Below, piece after piece: positions 14,815 through 24,278 of a DNA stretch of 64,000 nt. The stretch is from an uncultured Prevotella sp. (lineage in GTDB: Bacteria; Bacteroidota; Bacteroidia; Bacteroidales; Bacteroidaceae): positions 37,296 through 101,295 of the forward strand of contig CALUEY010000007.1 of NCBI GenBank assembly GCA_944319915.1. The letters are read 5' to 3'. Position 1 is the first letter of the stretch. Each line of letters opens with the position of its first letter. The notes under the pieces were generated by a model that made no database searches, was not told the DNA's origin, and saw only the letters and a list, made by a program, of their open reading frames with translations. A program made the position numbers and the translations under genes.

Positions 14815-16071
14815 TTATGCGCGCTTTGAGGTTACGTCGGCCTCATACTTCTCAACGTCGGCGATGAATTCGTCGCCCACGGGAACGTTGTTGCGCAGGC
14901 AGAACTCGTCGTACACGGCGTTCCAAGGCATTGCCTTCTCCTCCTCGAGCAGGGCCAGGCGCTCGAAGCCCTTGCCCTCGGCCTCATACTTGCGCAGCGT
15001 TGCCAGCGGCTCGAGCAGTGCGCGGAGCATGCACTTCTGTGCGGCGCGGCTGCCGATGACGTAGGCTCCGATGCGGTTGATGGAAGCGTCGAAGTAGTCG
15101 AGTCCGTAGTGAACGCGGTCCAGGGCGCCGGCGCGAACGATCTCCTGGAAGAGGTCGAGCGTGGGGTCGTCCATGATTGTGACGTGGTCGGAGTCCCAGC
15201 GGATGGGGCGGCTCACGTGGAGCATCAGCTCGGGAACGTAGAGCAGCATGGCCGAAACCTTGTCGGCAACGCTCTCCGTGGGGTGGAAGTGGCCTGTGTC
15301 GAGCGTTATTATCTTGTTGTTCTGTGCGGCGTAGGCCGTGTAGAAGTCGTTGGAGCCAACGGTGAAGCTCTCAAGGCCGATGCCGAACACCTTCGACTCG
15401 ATGCAATCCTTCATGTTGTCGTACTTCGTGGCGAATATCTCGTCGAGCGACTGCTTGAGCAGCGAGCGGTAGAGGTACTTGTCCACTGTCTGGTCCTTGC
15501 TTCCGTCGTGCACCCAGATGTTCATGATGCAGGGGTCGCCCTGTGCCTTTCCGATGGCCTCGGATATTTCGCGGCAGCGCTTGGTGTGCTCAATCCAGAA
15601 GTTGCGTATGCCGTCGTCGGGGTTGGCCAGCGAGAGGTTGCCGCTCTTGGGGTGGGAGAACGACGTGGAGTTGAAGTCGAGCTTCATGTTGTTTTCCTTT
15701 GCCCACTCTATCCAGCTCTGGAAGTATTCGGGCGTAACCTCGTTGCGGTCAACCACCTTTCCCTTGAAGTCGCCGTATATCTCGTGGAGGTTGAGGCGGT
15801 GGGTGCCGGGGATGTACGACTTGGCCTTTACTATGTCGGCGCGCAGTTCGTCGATGTTGCGTGCTGCTCCGGGGTAGTTGCCGGTGGCTTGTATGCCGCC
15901 GGTGAGTTCGCCGGCCTGCACTTCAAATCCCTTTACGTCGTCGGCCTGCCAGCAGTGGAGGCTGAGGTGGAAGTCTTGCATTTGCTCCAACACTTTCTCG
16001 GTGTCAACACCCATGGCTGCGTAGCGCTCCTTGGCTATCTCGTAAGCCTTCTGTACTAATTCTGATTTCAT
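14815..16071 (-). CDS. rhaA: L-rhamnose isomerase
   Basis: 418 residues, usual RhaA length. Metal and substrate motifs are recognisable: SLHCWQADDVKGFE near the N-terminus, KLDFNSTSFSHPKSG, MNIWVHDGSKD, LDTGHFHPTESVADKV and RWDSDHV. It converts L-rhamnose to L-rhamnulose in the cytoplasm using a divalent metal. It lies 45 bases downstream of rhaB in the same operon. Confidence 0.97.
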   Translation of the reverse strand: MKSELVQKAYEIAKERYAAMGVDTEKVLEQMQDFHLSLHCWQADDVKGFEVQAGELTGGIQATGNYPGAARNIDELRADIVKAKSYIPGTHRLNLHEIYGDFKGKVVDRNEVTPEYFQSWIEWAKENNMKLDFNSTSFSHPKSGNLSLANPDDGIRNFWIEHTKRCREISEAIGKAQGDPCIMNIWVHDGSKDQTVDKYLYRSLLKQSLDEIFATKYDNMKDCIESKVFGIGLESFTVGSNDFYTAYAAQNNKIITLDTGHFHPTESVADKVSAMLLYVPELMLHVSRPIRWDSDHVTIMDDPTLDLFQEIVRAGALDRVHYGLDYFDASINRIGAYVIGSRAAQKCMLRALLEPLATLRKYEAEGKGFERLALLEEEKAMPWNAVYDEFCLRNNVPVGDEFIADVEKYEADVTSKRA

Positions 16072-16116
16072 TTCGCTTTAGGTTTTGTTTTGTTTATTTT
16101 GTTTGTTGCTTGTCAG

Positions 16117-17601
16117 TCAGTCTTTTTTGCCGGCCGTTATTTGCAGGAATCGTTCGTAGGCGTTGTCCCAGGCGTCGCGCTCGGCCGGTGCAAACCGCTT
16201 GAGCTCTATGCTGGCGGCGATGATGCGGCGCATGTCCCAGATGTCGGCCACGTCGCCCGCGGCCTTAGCCTGCAGCATTATGTTGCCTATGGCCGTTCCC
16301 TCCTGCGGCCCGGCCAGCACCTCTATGCCGAGCGAGTTGGCCGTAAACTGGTTGAGGTATGCGTTGAGCGAGCCTCCGCCTATGATGTGGAGTACCTCGA
16401 TGGGGAACGAGGCCATCTCGCGCAGGTAGTTGAACACTTGGCGGTAGCGCAGGGCGAGCGAGTCGAATATGCAGCGGCATATCTCGGCGTAGCCTTGGGG
16501 CACGTGCTGGCCCGTTTGGCGGCAGTAGTCCTGTATGGCGCTTACCATCGACGTGGGGTTGGCGAACATCGGGTCGTCGGGGTTGATTATGCTCTGGAAG
16601 GCGGGCTGCCTCATGGCGGCGGCCTGCAGCTCGGCGTGCGACTTTGGCGCGTCGGTCCATTCCTTGCGGCAGCGTTCGTAGAGCCACATCCCGCAGATGT
16701 TCTTCAGGAAGCGCGTGGTTCCCTCGATGCCGCCCTCGTTGGTGAAGTTGCGCTCGTAGCTCAGGTCGTTGATGATGGCGTTCTTGGTCTCGATGCCCAT
16801 CAGGCTCCATGTGCCTGAGCTGAGGTAGGCAAACTTCTCGTCCTTGGCAGGCACGGCTGCCACGGCGCTTCCCGTGTCGTGGCCTGCCACGGCTATCACC
16901 GGCACGGGCCCCAGGCCCGTCATCTGCTGCACCTCCTTGGTGAGCACTCCTATCTCGGTGGCGGGGTTCACCATGCGCCCGAAGTTGTCGCGCGTTAGGC
17001 CTACGCTCTGCAGCAGCTCCTCGTCGAGCTGCTTGGTGCGCGGGTCGAGCATTTGGCTGGTTGAGGCTATTGTGTACTCGCATACCATCTTGCCCGTGAG
17101 CATGTAGCTCAGCGCGTCGGGTACGAAGAGTATCTTGCCGGCGTTCTTGAGCGCCGAGTCGCCGTTCTTGCGCATGGTGTAGAGCTGGAACAGCGAGTTG
17201 AAGTTCATGAACTGTATGCCCGTGATGTCGTAGACGCGCTCCTTGCCCACGGCGTGCTCAAAGTAGTCCTCCATCATGCCGAAGGTGTGGGGGTCGCGGT
17301 ATGCTATGGGGTTGCGCAGCGGCGCGCCGTCGTCGCCCACGCACACGAAGTCCACTCCCCACGTGTCGATGCCTATGGAGCGTATGGGCAGCTTGCGCTG
17401 CGCTGCGAGCTTCAGTCCTTTTATTATCTCGAAGTATAGGGCATAGATGTCCCAGTAAAAGTGGCCGCCGGTCTCTATGAGGTTGTTGTCGAAGCGTGTC
17501 AGCTCTTCAAGCTCTATCTTGCCCCCGGCGAGGGTGCCGATTATCGTCCGGCCGCTCGTTGCGCCCAGGTCTACGGCAAAGAAATACTTTTTATCTTCCA
17601 T
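16117..17601 (-). CDS. rhaB: Rhamnulokinase
   Basis: 494 residues, FGGY carbohydrate kinase fold. It begins MEDKKYFFAVDLGATSGRTI (phosphate 1 motif); SIGIDTWGVDFVCVG, GHDTGSAVAAVPAKDEKFAY and HIIGGGSLNAYLNQ are the second phosphate, substrate and adenosine motifs. It phosphorylates L-rhamnulose with ATP. First gene of the rhaB-rhaA-rhaT operon; a -7 box is at 17646-17653, giving a leader of about 40 nt. Confidence 0.96.
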   Translation of the reverse strand: MEDKKYFFAVDLGATSGRTIIGTLAGGKIELEELTRFDNNLIETGGHFYWDIYALYFEIIKGLKLAAQRKLPIRSIGIDTWGVDFVCVGDDGAPLRNPIAYRDPHTFGMMEDYFEHAVGKERVYDITGIQFMNFNSLFQLYTMRKNGDSALKNAGKILFVPDALSYMLTGKMVCEYTIASTSQMLDPRTKQLDEELLQSVGLTRDNFGRMVNPATEIGVLTKEVQQMTGLGPVPVIAVAGHDTGSAVAAVPAKDEKFAYLSSGTWSLMGIETKNAIINDLSYERNFTNEGGIEGTTRFLKNICGMWLYERCRKEWTDAPKSHAELQAAAMRQPAFQSIINPDDPMFANPTSMVSAIQDYCRQTGQHVPQGYAEICRCIFDSLALRYRQVFNYLREMASFPIEVLHIIGGGSLNAYLNQFTANSLGIEVLAGPQEGTAIGNIMLQAKAAGDVADIWDMRRIIAASIELKRFAPAERDAWDNAYERFLQITAGKKD

Positions 17602-17645
17602 TTTTTTAGTATGTTGGCAGTGGTTGTATAAAGATTCTACGAATG

Positions 17646-17653
17646 CAAAGTTA
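17646..17653 (-). promoter_or_regulatory. rhaBAT promoter -7 box
   Basis: TAACTTTG on the minus strand, followed by C. There is no consensus -33 element, which fits a promoter needing an activator such as the AraC-family protein at 19758. Confidence 0.55.
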
Positions 17654-17818
17654 ATGATTTTATCCTAAAAACCGATATGGTTATTTGATTTTCTTGCTAA
17701 AAGTTTTGATATGCCCGGGGTTGCCCGGCTGCGGGCCGCGCAGGCCGTTGCAAGCCTGCTTTTGTAAGATTGCTTTACCGTTCCCTGCCGCTTGTGCAAT
17801 TGCCTGGCTGCCAGCGCG

Positions 17819-17906
17819 TTGCGAAACGGGCCGTTTTGGGATGCGAAACGGGCTGTTTCGGGTTGCCGAACGGCCCGTTTGGCGCTGTAAAATAGGCCGT
17901 TTTGCG
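17819..17906. repeat. 22-bp tandem palindromic array, 4 units
   Basis: Units 17819-17840, 17841-17862, 17863-17884, 17885-17906. Units 1 and 2 both contain TGCGAAACGGGC; unit 3 has GAACGGCCCGTTTGGC. A flank TTGTAAGATTGC lies about 57 bases upstream, as in the arrays at 550 and 34559. Confidence 0.88.
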
Positions 17907-18157
17907 CATCGGGGAGGCCGCCGCTGTTGGTCTGCGGCGGCTTTGTAAGGCTTTTTTGCATGGCAGCCCCCCTCCACTGCCTGCCCGGCAGCGCGTTGGC
18001 CCCGCCGCAGGTGGCGATTGGCTTCAGCGGCTTCGTGCCGCACTGGAGTTGGGCCTGCGGCATACATTATTAAATATGTAGGGAGAAAAATTAGGTGGCG
18101 GGCTGCACAGAGGGGCGTGGCCGAAAACGATTACGCACATATTTTTGCCATATCGAC

Positions 18158-18187
18158 ATTGCAATTGGAATATTATTGCTATCTTTG
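18158..18187 (+). promoter_or_regulatory. nhaD promoter
   Basis: ATTG (18158-18161), an 18-base spacer and TATCTTTG (18180-18187), with a leader of about 30 nt. Confidence 0.6.
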
Positions 18188-18224
18188 CGGCGACAATAAT
18201 AAAACTAATAAATAAACACCTAAA

Positions 18225-19565
18225 ATGTCAACACTAACACTTTCAATCGTGGTCGTCTTCGTGTTCGGCTATCTATGCATAGCCCTCGAGAGCCTGACCA
18301 AAGTAAACAAGGCGGCAGTGGCGCTGCTGATGTTCGTGGCCTGCTGGACGCTCTTCATGGTATCCCCAGGCAGTTATATACCTGAAGCCGTGGGCGACAA
18401 CGTAGCAGGCGCAGTGAGCACGGTGATGGAGCGCCACCTGGGCAGCACTGCCACCACGCTGTTCTTCCTCATGGGCGCAATGACCATCGTGGAACTGGTG
18501 GACCAGAACGGGGGCTTCAACTTCGTGCGCGGCATCATCGCGGCCAAGAGCAAGCGCGCCCTGCTATGGCGCATAGCCTTCATAACATTCTTCCTTTCGG
18601 CCATACTCGACAACATGACCACCGCAATCGTCATGGTGATGATACTGCGCAAGCTCGTGGCCGACCACAAGGACCGCATCATCTACGCCTCGCTCGTGAT
18701 CATCGCCGCCAACGCCGGTGGGGCATTCTCGCCCATTGGCGACGTAACCACCATCATGCTCTGGAACAAGAGTCTCATAACGGCCGGCGGAGTGATCAAG
18801 GAACTGTTCCTGCCATCGGTGGTATCGATGGTGGTGCCTGCCCTCCTGCTCTCGCATTTCCTCAAGGGCGAGCTTTCGTATAGCGACGAGAGCGTAGCCG
18901 TGGCCGCCGAGGGCGACCTCTCGGCAGGCCAGCGCAAGGCCATATTCTTCCTCGGCGTGGGCGGCCTCATCTTCGTGCCTATCTTCAAGTCTATCACCCA
19001 CCTGCCTCCGTTCGTGGGCATACTGCTCGTGCTCGGCGTGCTCTGGCTCGTCACAGAGCTGTTCTACCGCAGCCACGGCGAGGACGAGGACGATGGTACG
19101 CAGAAGCGGATACTCAACATTCTGCGCCGCATCGACATGGGCACGATAATGTTCTTCCTCGGCATCCTCATGGCCGTGGCCTGCCTTGAGGTGGTAGGCG
19201 TGCTCGCCATGGCTGGCAACTGGCTCGACGTTACATTCGAGGGCAACCACTATCTCGTAACCGGCATCATCGGTGTGATGTCGAGCATCGTCGACAACGT
19301 GCCGCTCGTGGCAGGCTGCATGGGCATGTACCCGATGGAGGCCGTGGGCGACATGGCCCAGGACGGTATCTTCTGGCAGCTCCTTGCCTACTGCGCCGGC
19401 GTGGGCGGCTCTATGCTTATCATCGGCTCGGCTGCCGGAGTGGTGGTCATGGGCTTGGAGAAGATAACCTTCATCTGGTACATGAAGCGCATCTCGCTCG
19501 TGGCCTTCGCCGGCTATCTGGCCGGAATCGTGGTCTACTGGCTGGAGCGCACGTTCCTGTTCTGA
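18225..19565 (+). CDS. nhaD: NhaD-type sodium/proton antiporter
   Basis: 446 residues with 11-13 membrane helices, ion transporter superfamily. Conserved blocks are LFFLMGAMTIVELVDQNGGF, FLSAILDNMTTAIVM (the DNMTT motif), NAGGAFSPIGDVTTIMLW and SIVDNVPLVAGCMGM, matching NhaD. It exchanges cytoplasmic Na+ or Li+ for protons. It is monocistronic, in the middle of the rhamnose region but with no evident functional relation to it. Confidence 0.93.
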   Translation: MSTLTLSIVVVFVFGYLCIALESLTKVNKAAVALLMFVACWTLFMVSPGSYIPEAVGDNVAGAVSTVMERHLGSTATTLFFLMGAMTIVELVDQNGGFNFVRGIIAAKSKRALLWRIAFITFFLSAILDNMTTAIVMVMILRKLVADHKDRIIYASLVIIAANAGGAFSPIGDVTTIMLWNKSLITAGGVIKELFLPSVVSMVVPALLLSHFLKGELSYSDESVAVAAEGDLSAGQRKAIFFLGVGGLIFVPIFKSITHLPPFVGILLVLGVLWLVTELFYRSHGEDEDDGTQKRILNILRRIDMGTIMFFLGILMAVACLEVVGVLAMAGNWLDVTFEGNHYLVTGIIGVMSSIVDNVPLVAGCMGMYPMEAVGDMAQDGIFWQLLAYCAGVGGSMLIIGSAAGVVVMGLEKITFIWYMKRISLVAFAGYLAGIVVYWLERTFLF

Positions 19566-19648
19566 TGCCGCCGGCCCGCCGGCCCGTAGGCCCCGCCGGG
19601 GCTGCGGCATGGCCGGCGGGCGGCAGCGGCCCCGCATAAGGGGTATAT

Positions 19649-19699
19649 AAGCGCAAGGAGGGCGCAGACGTGAATAACGTCTGCGCCCTCCTTGCGCTT
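19649..19699. terminator. Bidirectional hairpin between nhaD and the AraC gene
   Basis: A perfect 22-bp inverted repeat (19649-19670 with 19678-19699, 7-base loop TGAATAA), starting AAGCGCAAGG. The genes are convergent. T tracts are short on both sides. Confidence 0.7.
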
Positions 19700-19757
19700 C
19701 TTGCGGCAGCCTGTGCCAGCCCCTGTGGCTGTGCCGCCAGCCTTGCCTTGCCGGCAC

Positions 19758-20630
19758 TTACGCCTTGCGGCGCATGTCGCTCGGCTTCCGCCCTGTCTTT
19801 ATCTTGAACTTGGCCGAGAAGTAGTCGGGCGAGTCGAAGTTGAGCCTGTAGGCTATTTCCTTCACGCTGAGGTTGGTTGTGCTCAGCAGCTCCTTGGCCC
19901 GCTGCAGCTTCAGGTCCTGCTGGTAGGTGGCCGGGCTGAGGCCTGTGTGCTCCTTGAACAGCTTGCGGAAGTTGGAGTAGCTCACCCCCAGCTCCTCGGC
20001 TATCTGCTGTATCGTGAGGCTGCTCTCCAGCGCTTCGCGTATGCGCAGGCGCGCCTTGTTGATCATGTTCACGTGGCTTGCGTTCTTGCCCAGCACGATG
20101 TTGCGCTCAAGGGCATACATCATGCCTATGAGATGGTTTACAATGCCGGCCAAGAGCTGCTGTGAGTGGGCCTGCTCCTTTACCGCCGCATCGTAGGCGG
20201 AGCGGTAAAGGCGCACTATCTCGCCCGAAAAGCCCACGTGGTAGATGGGTTTCTCCTTGCTGAGGAAGCCTGCCGCCACGCGGTCGTCCATGTTCCGCCC
20301 TTGGAAACCTATCCAGTGGCACTTCCACCCTGTGGTGGGGTTGGGGCGGTATGTGTGCCATTCGCCCGGGAAAAGCAGGAAGAGGTCGCCCTCCCTTATT
20401 TTTGCGGCTTTTATGTGGGTGCTGGCAAAAGTGCCTTCGCCTTCCATGACGTACAGCAGCTGGTACTCGCCGAGGGTGCGGCCCTGCTCCACGTCGAAGT
20501 AGTAACCGTCGGCATGGCCCTTCGTGGGGTACGGCGCGCCTGGGGCAATCTCCTCATATCCCACGGTGCTTATGGTCAGGCCCCAGCGCAGGTCGTTTTC
20601 GTTGGCTACGAGATATTTGCTCTTTTGCAT
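19758..20630 (-). CDS. AraC family regulator, probable rhamnose activator
   Basis: 290 residues. The N-terminal cupin-like sugar-binding domain includes YQLLYVMEGEGTFAS and LFLLFPGEWHTYRPN. The C-terminal double helix-turn-helix includes LTIQQIAEELGVSYSNFRKL and VKEIAYRLNFDSPDYFSAKF. In Bacteroides the rhamnose regulon is controlled by an AraC-family protein encoded beside the catabolic genes, so this gene is a good candidate for that role, although nhaD lies between. The start MQKSKYLVANEND at 20630 is favoured; the longer frame to 20759 runs into the promoter region. Confidence 0.85.
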   Translation of the reverse strand: MQKSKYLVANENDLRWGLTISTVGYEEIAPGAPYPTKGHADGYYFDVEQGRTLGEYQLLYVMEGEGTFASTHIKAAKIREGDLFLLFPGEWHTYRPNPTTGWKCHWIGFQGRNMDDRVAAGFLSKEKPIYHVGFSGEIVRLYRSAYDAAVKEQAHSQQLLAGIVNHLIGMMYALERNIVLGKNASHVNMINKARLRIREALESSLTIQQIAEELGVSYSNFRKLFKEHTGLSPATYQQDLKLQRAKELLSTTNLSVKEIAYRLNFDSPDYFSAKFKIKTGRKPSDMRRKA

Positions 20631-20718
20631 AGTCGTTGTTTGCTTTCGGCGGTGCGGGCAACGGGCAGCTGCCGTATGCCAGCACTCCTGCCGTGCTGTT
20701 TTAGATCTGCTTGGACAG

Positions 20719-20764
20719 CGGACATTGCTGCATTCCCGAGGCAGTGTCCGTGTCTGCAAAATTA
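20719..20764 (-). promoter_or_regulatory. AraC gene promoter with adjacent inverted repeat
   Basis: TAATTTTG on the minus strand (20764-20757) is followed at the predicted transcript start by CGGACATTGC (20719-20728) pairing with GCAGTGTCCG (20741-20750). The inverted repeat could be an operator for autoregulation or a 5' leader hairpin. Confidence 0.45.
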
Positions 20765-20803
20765 ATGGAAAGCCGAAAGAAAACCAAGGGGGATGCCTAT
20801 AAA

Positions 20804-22228
20804 TTAAGATTTATTTGTCTTATTGATGCTAAATTCAAACCTCAGTCCGCCCTCCATGTTGTTGGCAGCGCTGATTGTTCCGCCGTGCAGTATCACCGCG
20901 TTCTTCACTATGGCCAGGCCGAGTCCGGTGCCTCCGAGCTTGCGGCTGCGCCCCTTGTCCACCCGGTAGAACCGCTCGAAGAGCCGCCCGAGGTGCTCGT
21001 GGGGTACGCCCACGCCGTTGTCGCTGAACGTGAAGTGCCATTTGCCGGCGTCCTGGCGCGCGCTCAGGGTGACGGTGGTGCCGTCGCCGGCGTAGGATAT
21101 GGCGTTGTCGGTGAGGTTGCGGAATATGCTGTATATCATCGAGGGGTTGCCCTGCACCACCAGTGCGGGCGGCAGCTGGTTTACGAAAGTCATGTGGCGG
21201 TGCTCCATCTCGAGCGCCGTTTCCTTCATTATCTGGCTTACGGTCTTGGCGATGTCCACCTCCTCGAACGGCATCAGCTCGGGGGCGTCGTCGAGGCGGT
21301 TGAGCGTGGATATGTCGGTGAGCAGGCTTGCGAGCCTCTGGCTCTGCGCGTAGCATCGGTCGAGGAACTGTTTCTTGGTGTCCTCGTTCATGCCTGGGTT
21401 GCCGATTATGGTCTCAAGGTAGCCCTGTATGCTTGCCACGGGCGTCTTGAGCTCGTGCGCTATGTTCTGGGTGAGCTGCCGCTTGAGCACGTTTTGCTCC
21501 TCCTTGGTGTGCTGCAGGCGCTTGTATATCTTGATGATGTGCTCGGATATCTCTCCAAGCTCGTCGGCCGGGAACTCGATGAGGTCTTCGGTGTCGAGGC
21601 TCTCGTTGTGGTCGGCCCTTCGTGCGAATATGCGCAGCTTGGTGATGTTGTCGTCGAGGCGGCTTATGAAGCGGTAGAGCACGAAGGTGAGCAGTGCCAC
21701 CATGATGACGGTGAACCATATATAGTGCAAGTCTGCTTGCAGTGAGTCGGTCAGGTTGTTGTCGTATGGCAGCGCGGAGCGGATGATGTACTTGTCGTCG
21801 GGGAAGTAAGTGGCCGAGTAGAAGTAGTCGCCCTCGCGCACGGTGCTCTTGCGGTTGATGTCGTATCCGGAGCCGTTCTTTATGGCGTCGCGCACTTCAG
21901 GCCGCCTGGCGTGGCTCTCCATGCCGGTGCGGTTGGGGGTCTCGCTGTCGAAGAACACCTTGCCGTCGCGTGTAATCATGGTGACGCGCAGGCCCGGTAT
22001 GTCGTGCCTCGTTACGTAGTCAGCCAGTTTCTTGTCGTCGAGCCGCCCCATGTAGTGCAGCGTTTCGTGCATCCTCACGTTGTAGTCCTGCAGCTTCAGG
22101 TTGAGCATGCTTATCCTGTACTCGTTCTCGCGCACTTGGTGGAACGCTATGAAGAGCACGGCGAAGATGGTGAAGAGCGACAGCACGCTCCAGAACAGGC
22201 GCTTGCCTACGGTGAGGTTGTACATCAT
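20804..22228 (-). CDS. Sensor histidine kinase
   Basis: 474 residues: membrane helix 1 at about 12-30, periplasmic sensor region to 167, helix 2 at 168-187, a HAMP-like linker, then HisKA with NIAHELKTPVASIQGYLET (phospho-acceptor His258) and a HATPase with N box NLTDNAISYAG, G1 DNGVGVPHEH, F box FERFYRVDKGRSR and G2 GGTGLGLAIVKN. It is class I, paired with the response regulator 43 bases upstream in the same operon. The domain order resembles Bacteroides RprX/PhoR-type kinases; the signal is unknown. Confidence 0.93.
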   Translation of the reverse strand: MMYNLTVGKRLFWSVLSLFTIFAVLFIAFHQVRENEYRISMLNLKLQDYNVRMHETLHYMGRLDDKKLADYVTRHDIPGLRVTMITRDGKVFFDSETPNRTGMESHARRPEVRDAIKNGSGYDINRKSTVREGDYFYSATYFPDDKYIIRSALPYDNNLTDSLQADLHYIWFTVIMVALLTFVLYRFISRLDDNITKLRIFARRADHNESLDTEDLIEFPADELGEISEHIIKIYKRLQHTKEEQNVLKRQLTQNIAHELKTPVASIQGYLETIIGNPGMNEDTKKQFLDRCYAQSQRLASLLTDISTLNRLDDAPELMPFEEVDIAKTVSQIMKETALEMEHRHMTFVNQLPPALVVQGNPSMIYSIFRNLTDNAISYAGDGTTVTLSARQDAGKWHFTFSDNGVGVPHEHLGRLFERFYRVDKGRSRKLGGTGLGLAIVKNAVILHGGTISAANNMEGGLRFEFSINKTNKS

Positions 22229-22271
22229 GAGTCAGCTGGTGTGAGGCCCGGCCACTGCGTCCGGGCGCGGT

Positions 22272-22964
22272 TCATGCGTCGAAGAAGTAGCCGAAGCCCA
22301 GGCGTGTGATGATGCACTTGGAGAAGCGGCCTATCTTCTTGCGCAGGCGCGTTATGTTTACGTCTACCGTGCGGTCGAGCACCAGCACGTCCTGCGGCCA
22401 TATCCTGTTTATCAGTTCCTGGCGCGAGAACACCCGGCCTTTCTCTTCGAGCAGTGTGCGCAGCAGCTCGAACTCGGTCTTGGTGAACGGCACCTGCTCG
22501 CCGTCGATGCTCACAGTCTTGTTGTCGAGGTTAAGCTCTAAGCCCTGGTACTTCAGCACCGACGGCTGGGCCTGGCCTTGCGCGTCGGCGGTGCGCCGCA
22601 GCACGGCGCGCACCCTCACCATCACCTCGCGTATGGAGAATGGTTTCGATATGTAGTCGTCGGCCCCGAGGTTGAAGCCGGTCACCGTGTCGTTCTCGGT
22701 GTCGCGCGCCGTCAGGAATATAATAGGTATGTCCTTGGTGGTTTCGTCGGCCTTGAGCTTGCGGGCGAGTGCGAATCCCGACATCTCGCCCATCATCACG
22801 TCGAGCAGCAGGAGGTCGAACGAAGGGAGGTCGAGCGTGAGCGCTTCCTCGGCTGAGCCGGCCGTCTCCACTTCGTAGCCCTCGGTCTCGAGGTTGAACT
22901 TAAGTATCTCGCACAAGTCCTGCTCGTCGTCTACAACGAGTATCCGGTGGTTTTTCTTTGCCAT
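22272..22964 (-). CDS. OmpR/PhoB-type response regulator
   Basis: 230 residues. The receiver domain has acidic pair DDE at 12-14, phospho-acceptor Asp55 (LLLLDVMMGEMSG), Thr in IIFLTARD and Lys in DDYISKPFS. The C-terminal winged helix includes FTKTEFELLRTLLEEKGRVF and LDRTVDVNITRLRKKIG. It heads the two-gene operon with the histidine kinase. TACTTTTG (minus strand, 22992-22985) lies 21 bases before the ATG. Confidence 0.95.
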   Translation of the reverse strand: MAKKNHRILVVDDEQDLCEILKFNLETEGYEVETAGSAEEALTLDLPSFDLLLLDVMMGEMSGFALARKLKADETTKDIPIIFLTARDTENDTVTGFNLGADDYISKPFSIREVMVRVRAVLRRTADAQGQAQPSVLKYQGLELNLDNKTVSIDGEQVPFTKTEFELLRTLLEEKGRVFSRQELINRIWPQDVLVLDRTVDVNITRLRKKIGRFSKCIITRLGFGYFFDA

Positions 22965-22984
22965 GTCCTAATCGAATCTTTTTG

Positions 22985-22992
22985 CAAAAGTA
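22985..22992 (-). promoter_or_regulatory. Two-component operon promoter -7 box
   Basis: TACTTTTG followed by C on the minus strand, leader about 15 nt. No clear -33 element. Confidence 0.5.
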
Positions 22993-23093
22993 GGCATTGT
23001 TTTATACATTGCCGCGTCGAAACTGTTACATTTCGGTTACAATGGGCTCGGCCTGCCGCCCGTGCTGCCGCCTCGGCGGCGGCGCGGCGCGCT

Positions 23094-24041
23094 TCAGTGG
23101 GCCTGCCCATCGTAGTCGCAGAGCGCGGTGGAGAGGTAGCGTTCGCCCGTGTCGGGCAGCAGCGTGGCCACCAGCTTGCCCGCCATGAGCGGCCTGCGGG
23201 CCAGACTTGCGGCGGCGAAGGCAGCCGCTCCCGACGATATCCCGACGAAGAGGCCCTCGGTGCGGGCCAGCAGGCGGGCCGTGTTTATGGCGTCGGCGTC
23301 GCTCACGGGCAGCACCTCGTCTACCACTGCGGCATCGTAGTTGGCAGGCACGAAGCCAGCGCCAATGCCCTGTATCTTGTGCGGTCCGGCCTGGCCGCCG
23401 CTGAGCACCGCCGACGAGGCCGGCTCCACGGCCACTATCCTCACCCCGGGCTTAAGCTCCTTTAGCCGCCGGCCAGTGCCGCTTATGGTGCCGCCCGTGC
23501 CGGCCCCTGCCACGAAGGCCTCCACCGCTCCCTCCGTTTGCTGCCATATCTCCATGGCCGTGGTTTCGTAGTGGCAGCGGGGGTTGGCCGGGTTGTCAAA
23601 CTGCCCCAGCGTCACCGCGCCCGGCGTGGCGCGTCGCAGCTCGTCGGCGCGTCGCAGTGAGCCGGCCATGCCCTCGGCCCCGGGGGTGAGCACCACCTCG
23701 GCCCCGTAGGCGCGGGCCAGCCGCTGCCGCTCCACGCTCATCGTATCGGGCATCACCAGCACCATCCTGTAGCCGCGCACGGCGGCCACCATGGCCAGGC
23801 CCACGCCCGTGTTGCCGCTCGTTGGCTCTATTATCGTGGCCCCGGGGCGCAGCTTCCCGCTCCGCTCGGCATCGTTTACCATGGCCAGTGCCACGCGGTC
23901 CTTTACGCTGCCGCCCGGGTTTGCCATCTCTATCTTGGCCACGATGGGCGTGGCCAGGCCCATGGCCGCCGAGTAGCGGCTGAGCCGCAGCATCGGCGTG
24001 CGGCCTATCAGTTCGGTAAGTGTGTTGGCTATCGTAGTCAT
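23094..24041 (-). CDS. cysK: Cysteine synthase A
   Basis: 315 residues, PLP-dependent fold type II. PGGSVKDRVALAM carries the PLP lysine (Lys47), PTSGNTGVGLAMVAA is the substrate-binding loop, and GTGGTISGTGRRLKEL the phosphate-binding loop. It makes cysteine from O-acetylserine and sulfide. Its partner enzyme serine acetyltransferase is also in this window (48182-49072) but 24 kb away. Monocistronic, with -7 box TAACTTTG at 24083-24076. Confidence 0.95.
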   Translation of the reverse strand: MTTIANTLTELIGRTPMLRLSRYSAAMGLATPIVAKIEMANPGGSVKDRVALAMVNDAERSGKLRPGATIIEPTSGNTGVGLAMVAAVRGYRMVLVMPDTMSVERQRLARAYGAEVVLTPGAEGMAGSLRRADELRRATPGAVTLGQFDNPANPRCHYETTAMEIWQQTEGAVEAFVAGAGTGGTISGTGRRLKELKPGVRIVAVEPASSAVLSGGQAGPHKIQGIGAGFVPANYDAAVVDEVLPVSDADAINTARLLARTEGLFVGISSGAAAFAAASLARRPLMAGKLVATLLPDTGERYLSTALCDYDGQAH

Positions 24042-24075
24042 GCGTTTGTGTCTTTTTGCCTTTGTTTGTTTCGGG

Positions 24076-24083
24076 CAAAGTTA
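24076..24083 (-). promoter_or_regulatory. cysK promoter -7 box
   Basis: TAACTTTG followed by C on the minus strand, 35 bases before the cysK ATG. Confidence 0.55.
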
Positions 24084-24278
24084 CTAAAAATATCCCGTAC
24101 CGCAATGCCTCGGGCGCGCTTTTGGGCATGCGGCGGCTATCGATGTGCCTGTCGGGGCTGTTGCGGCGCATCGGTGCTTGTAAAAATAAATTGCCTGGTT
24201 TTAACTCTTGCCGTGCGGCAGAAATAGGATGGCGGAGCTGCATGGCGGTAAACGGATTTTACAAAATACCGCCCCGGC

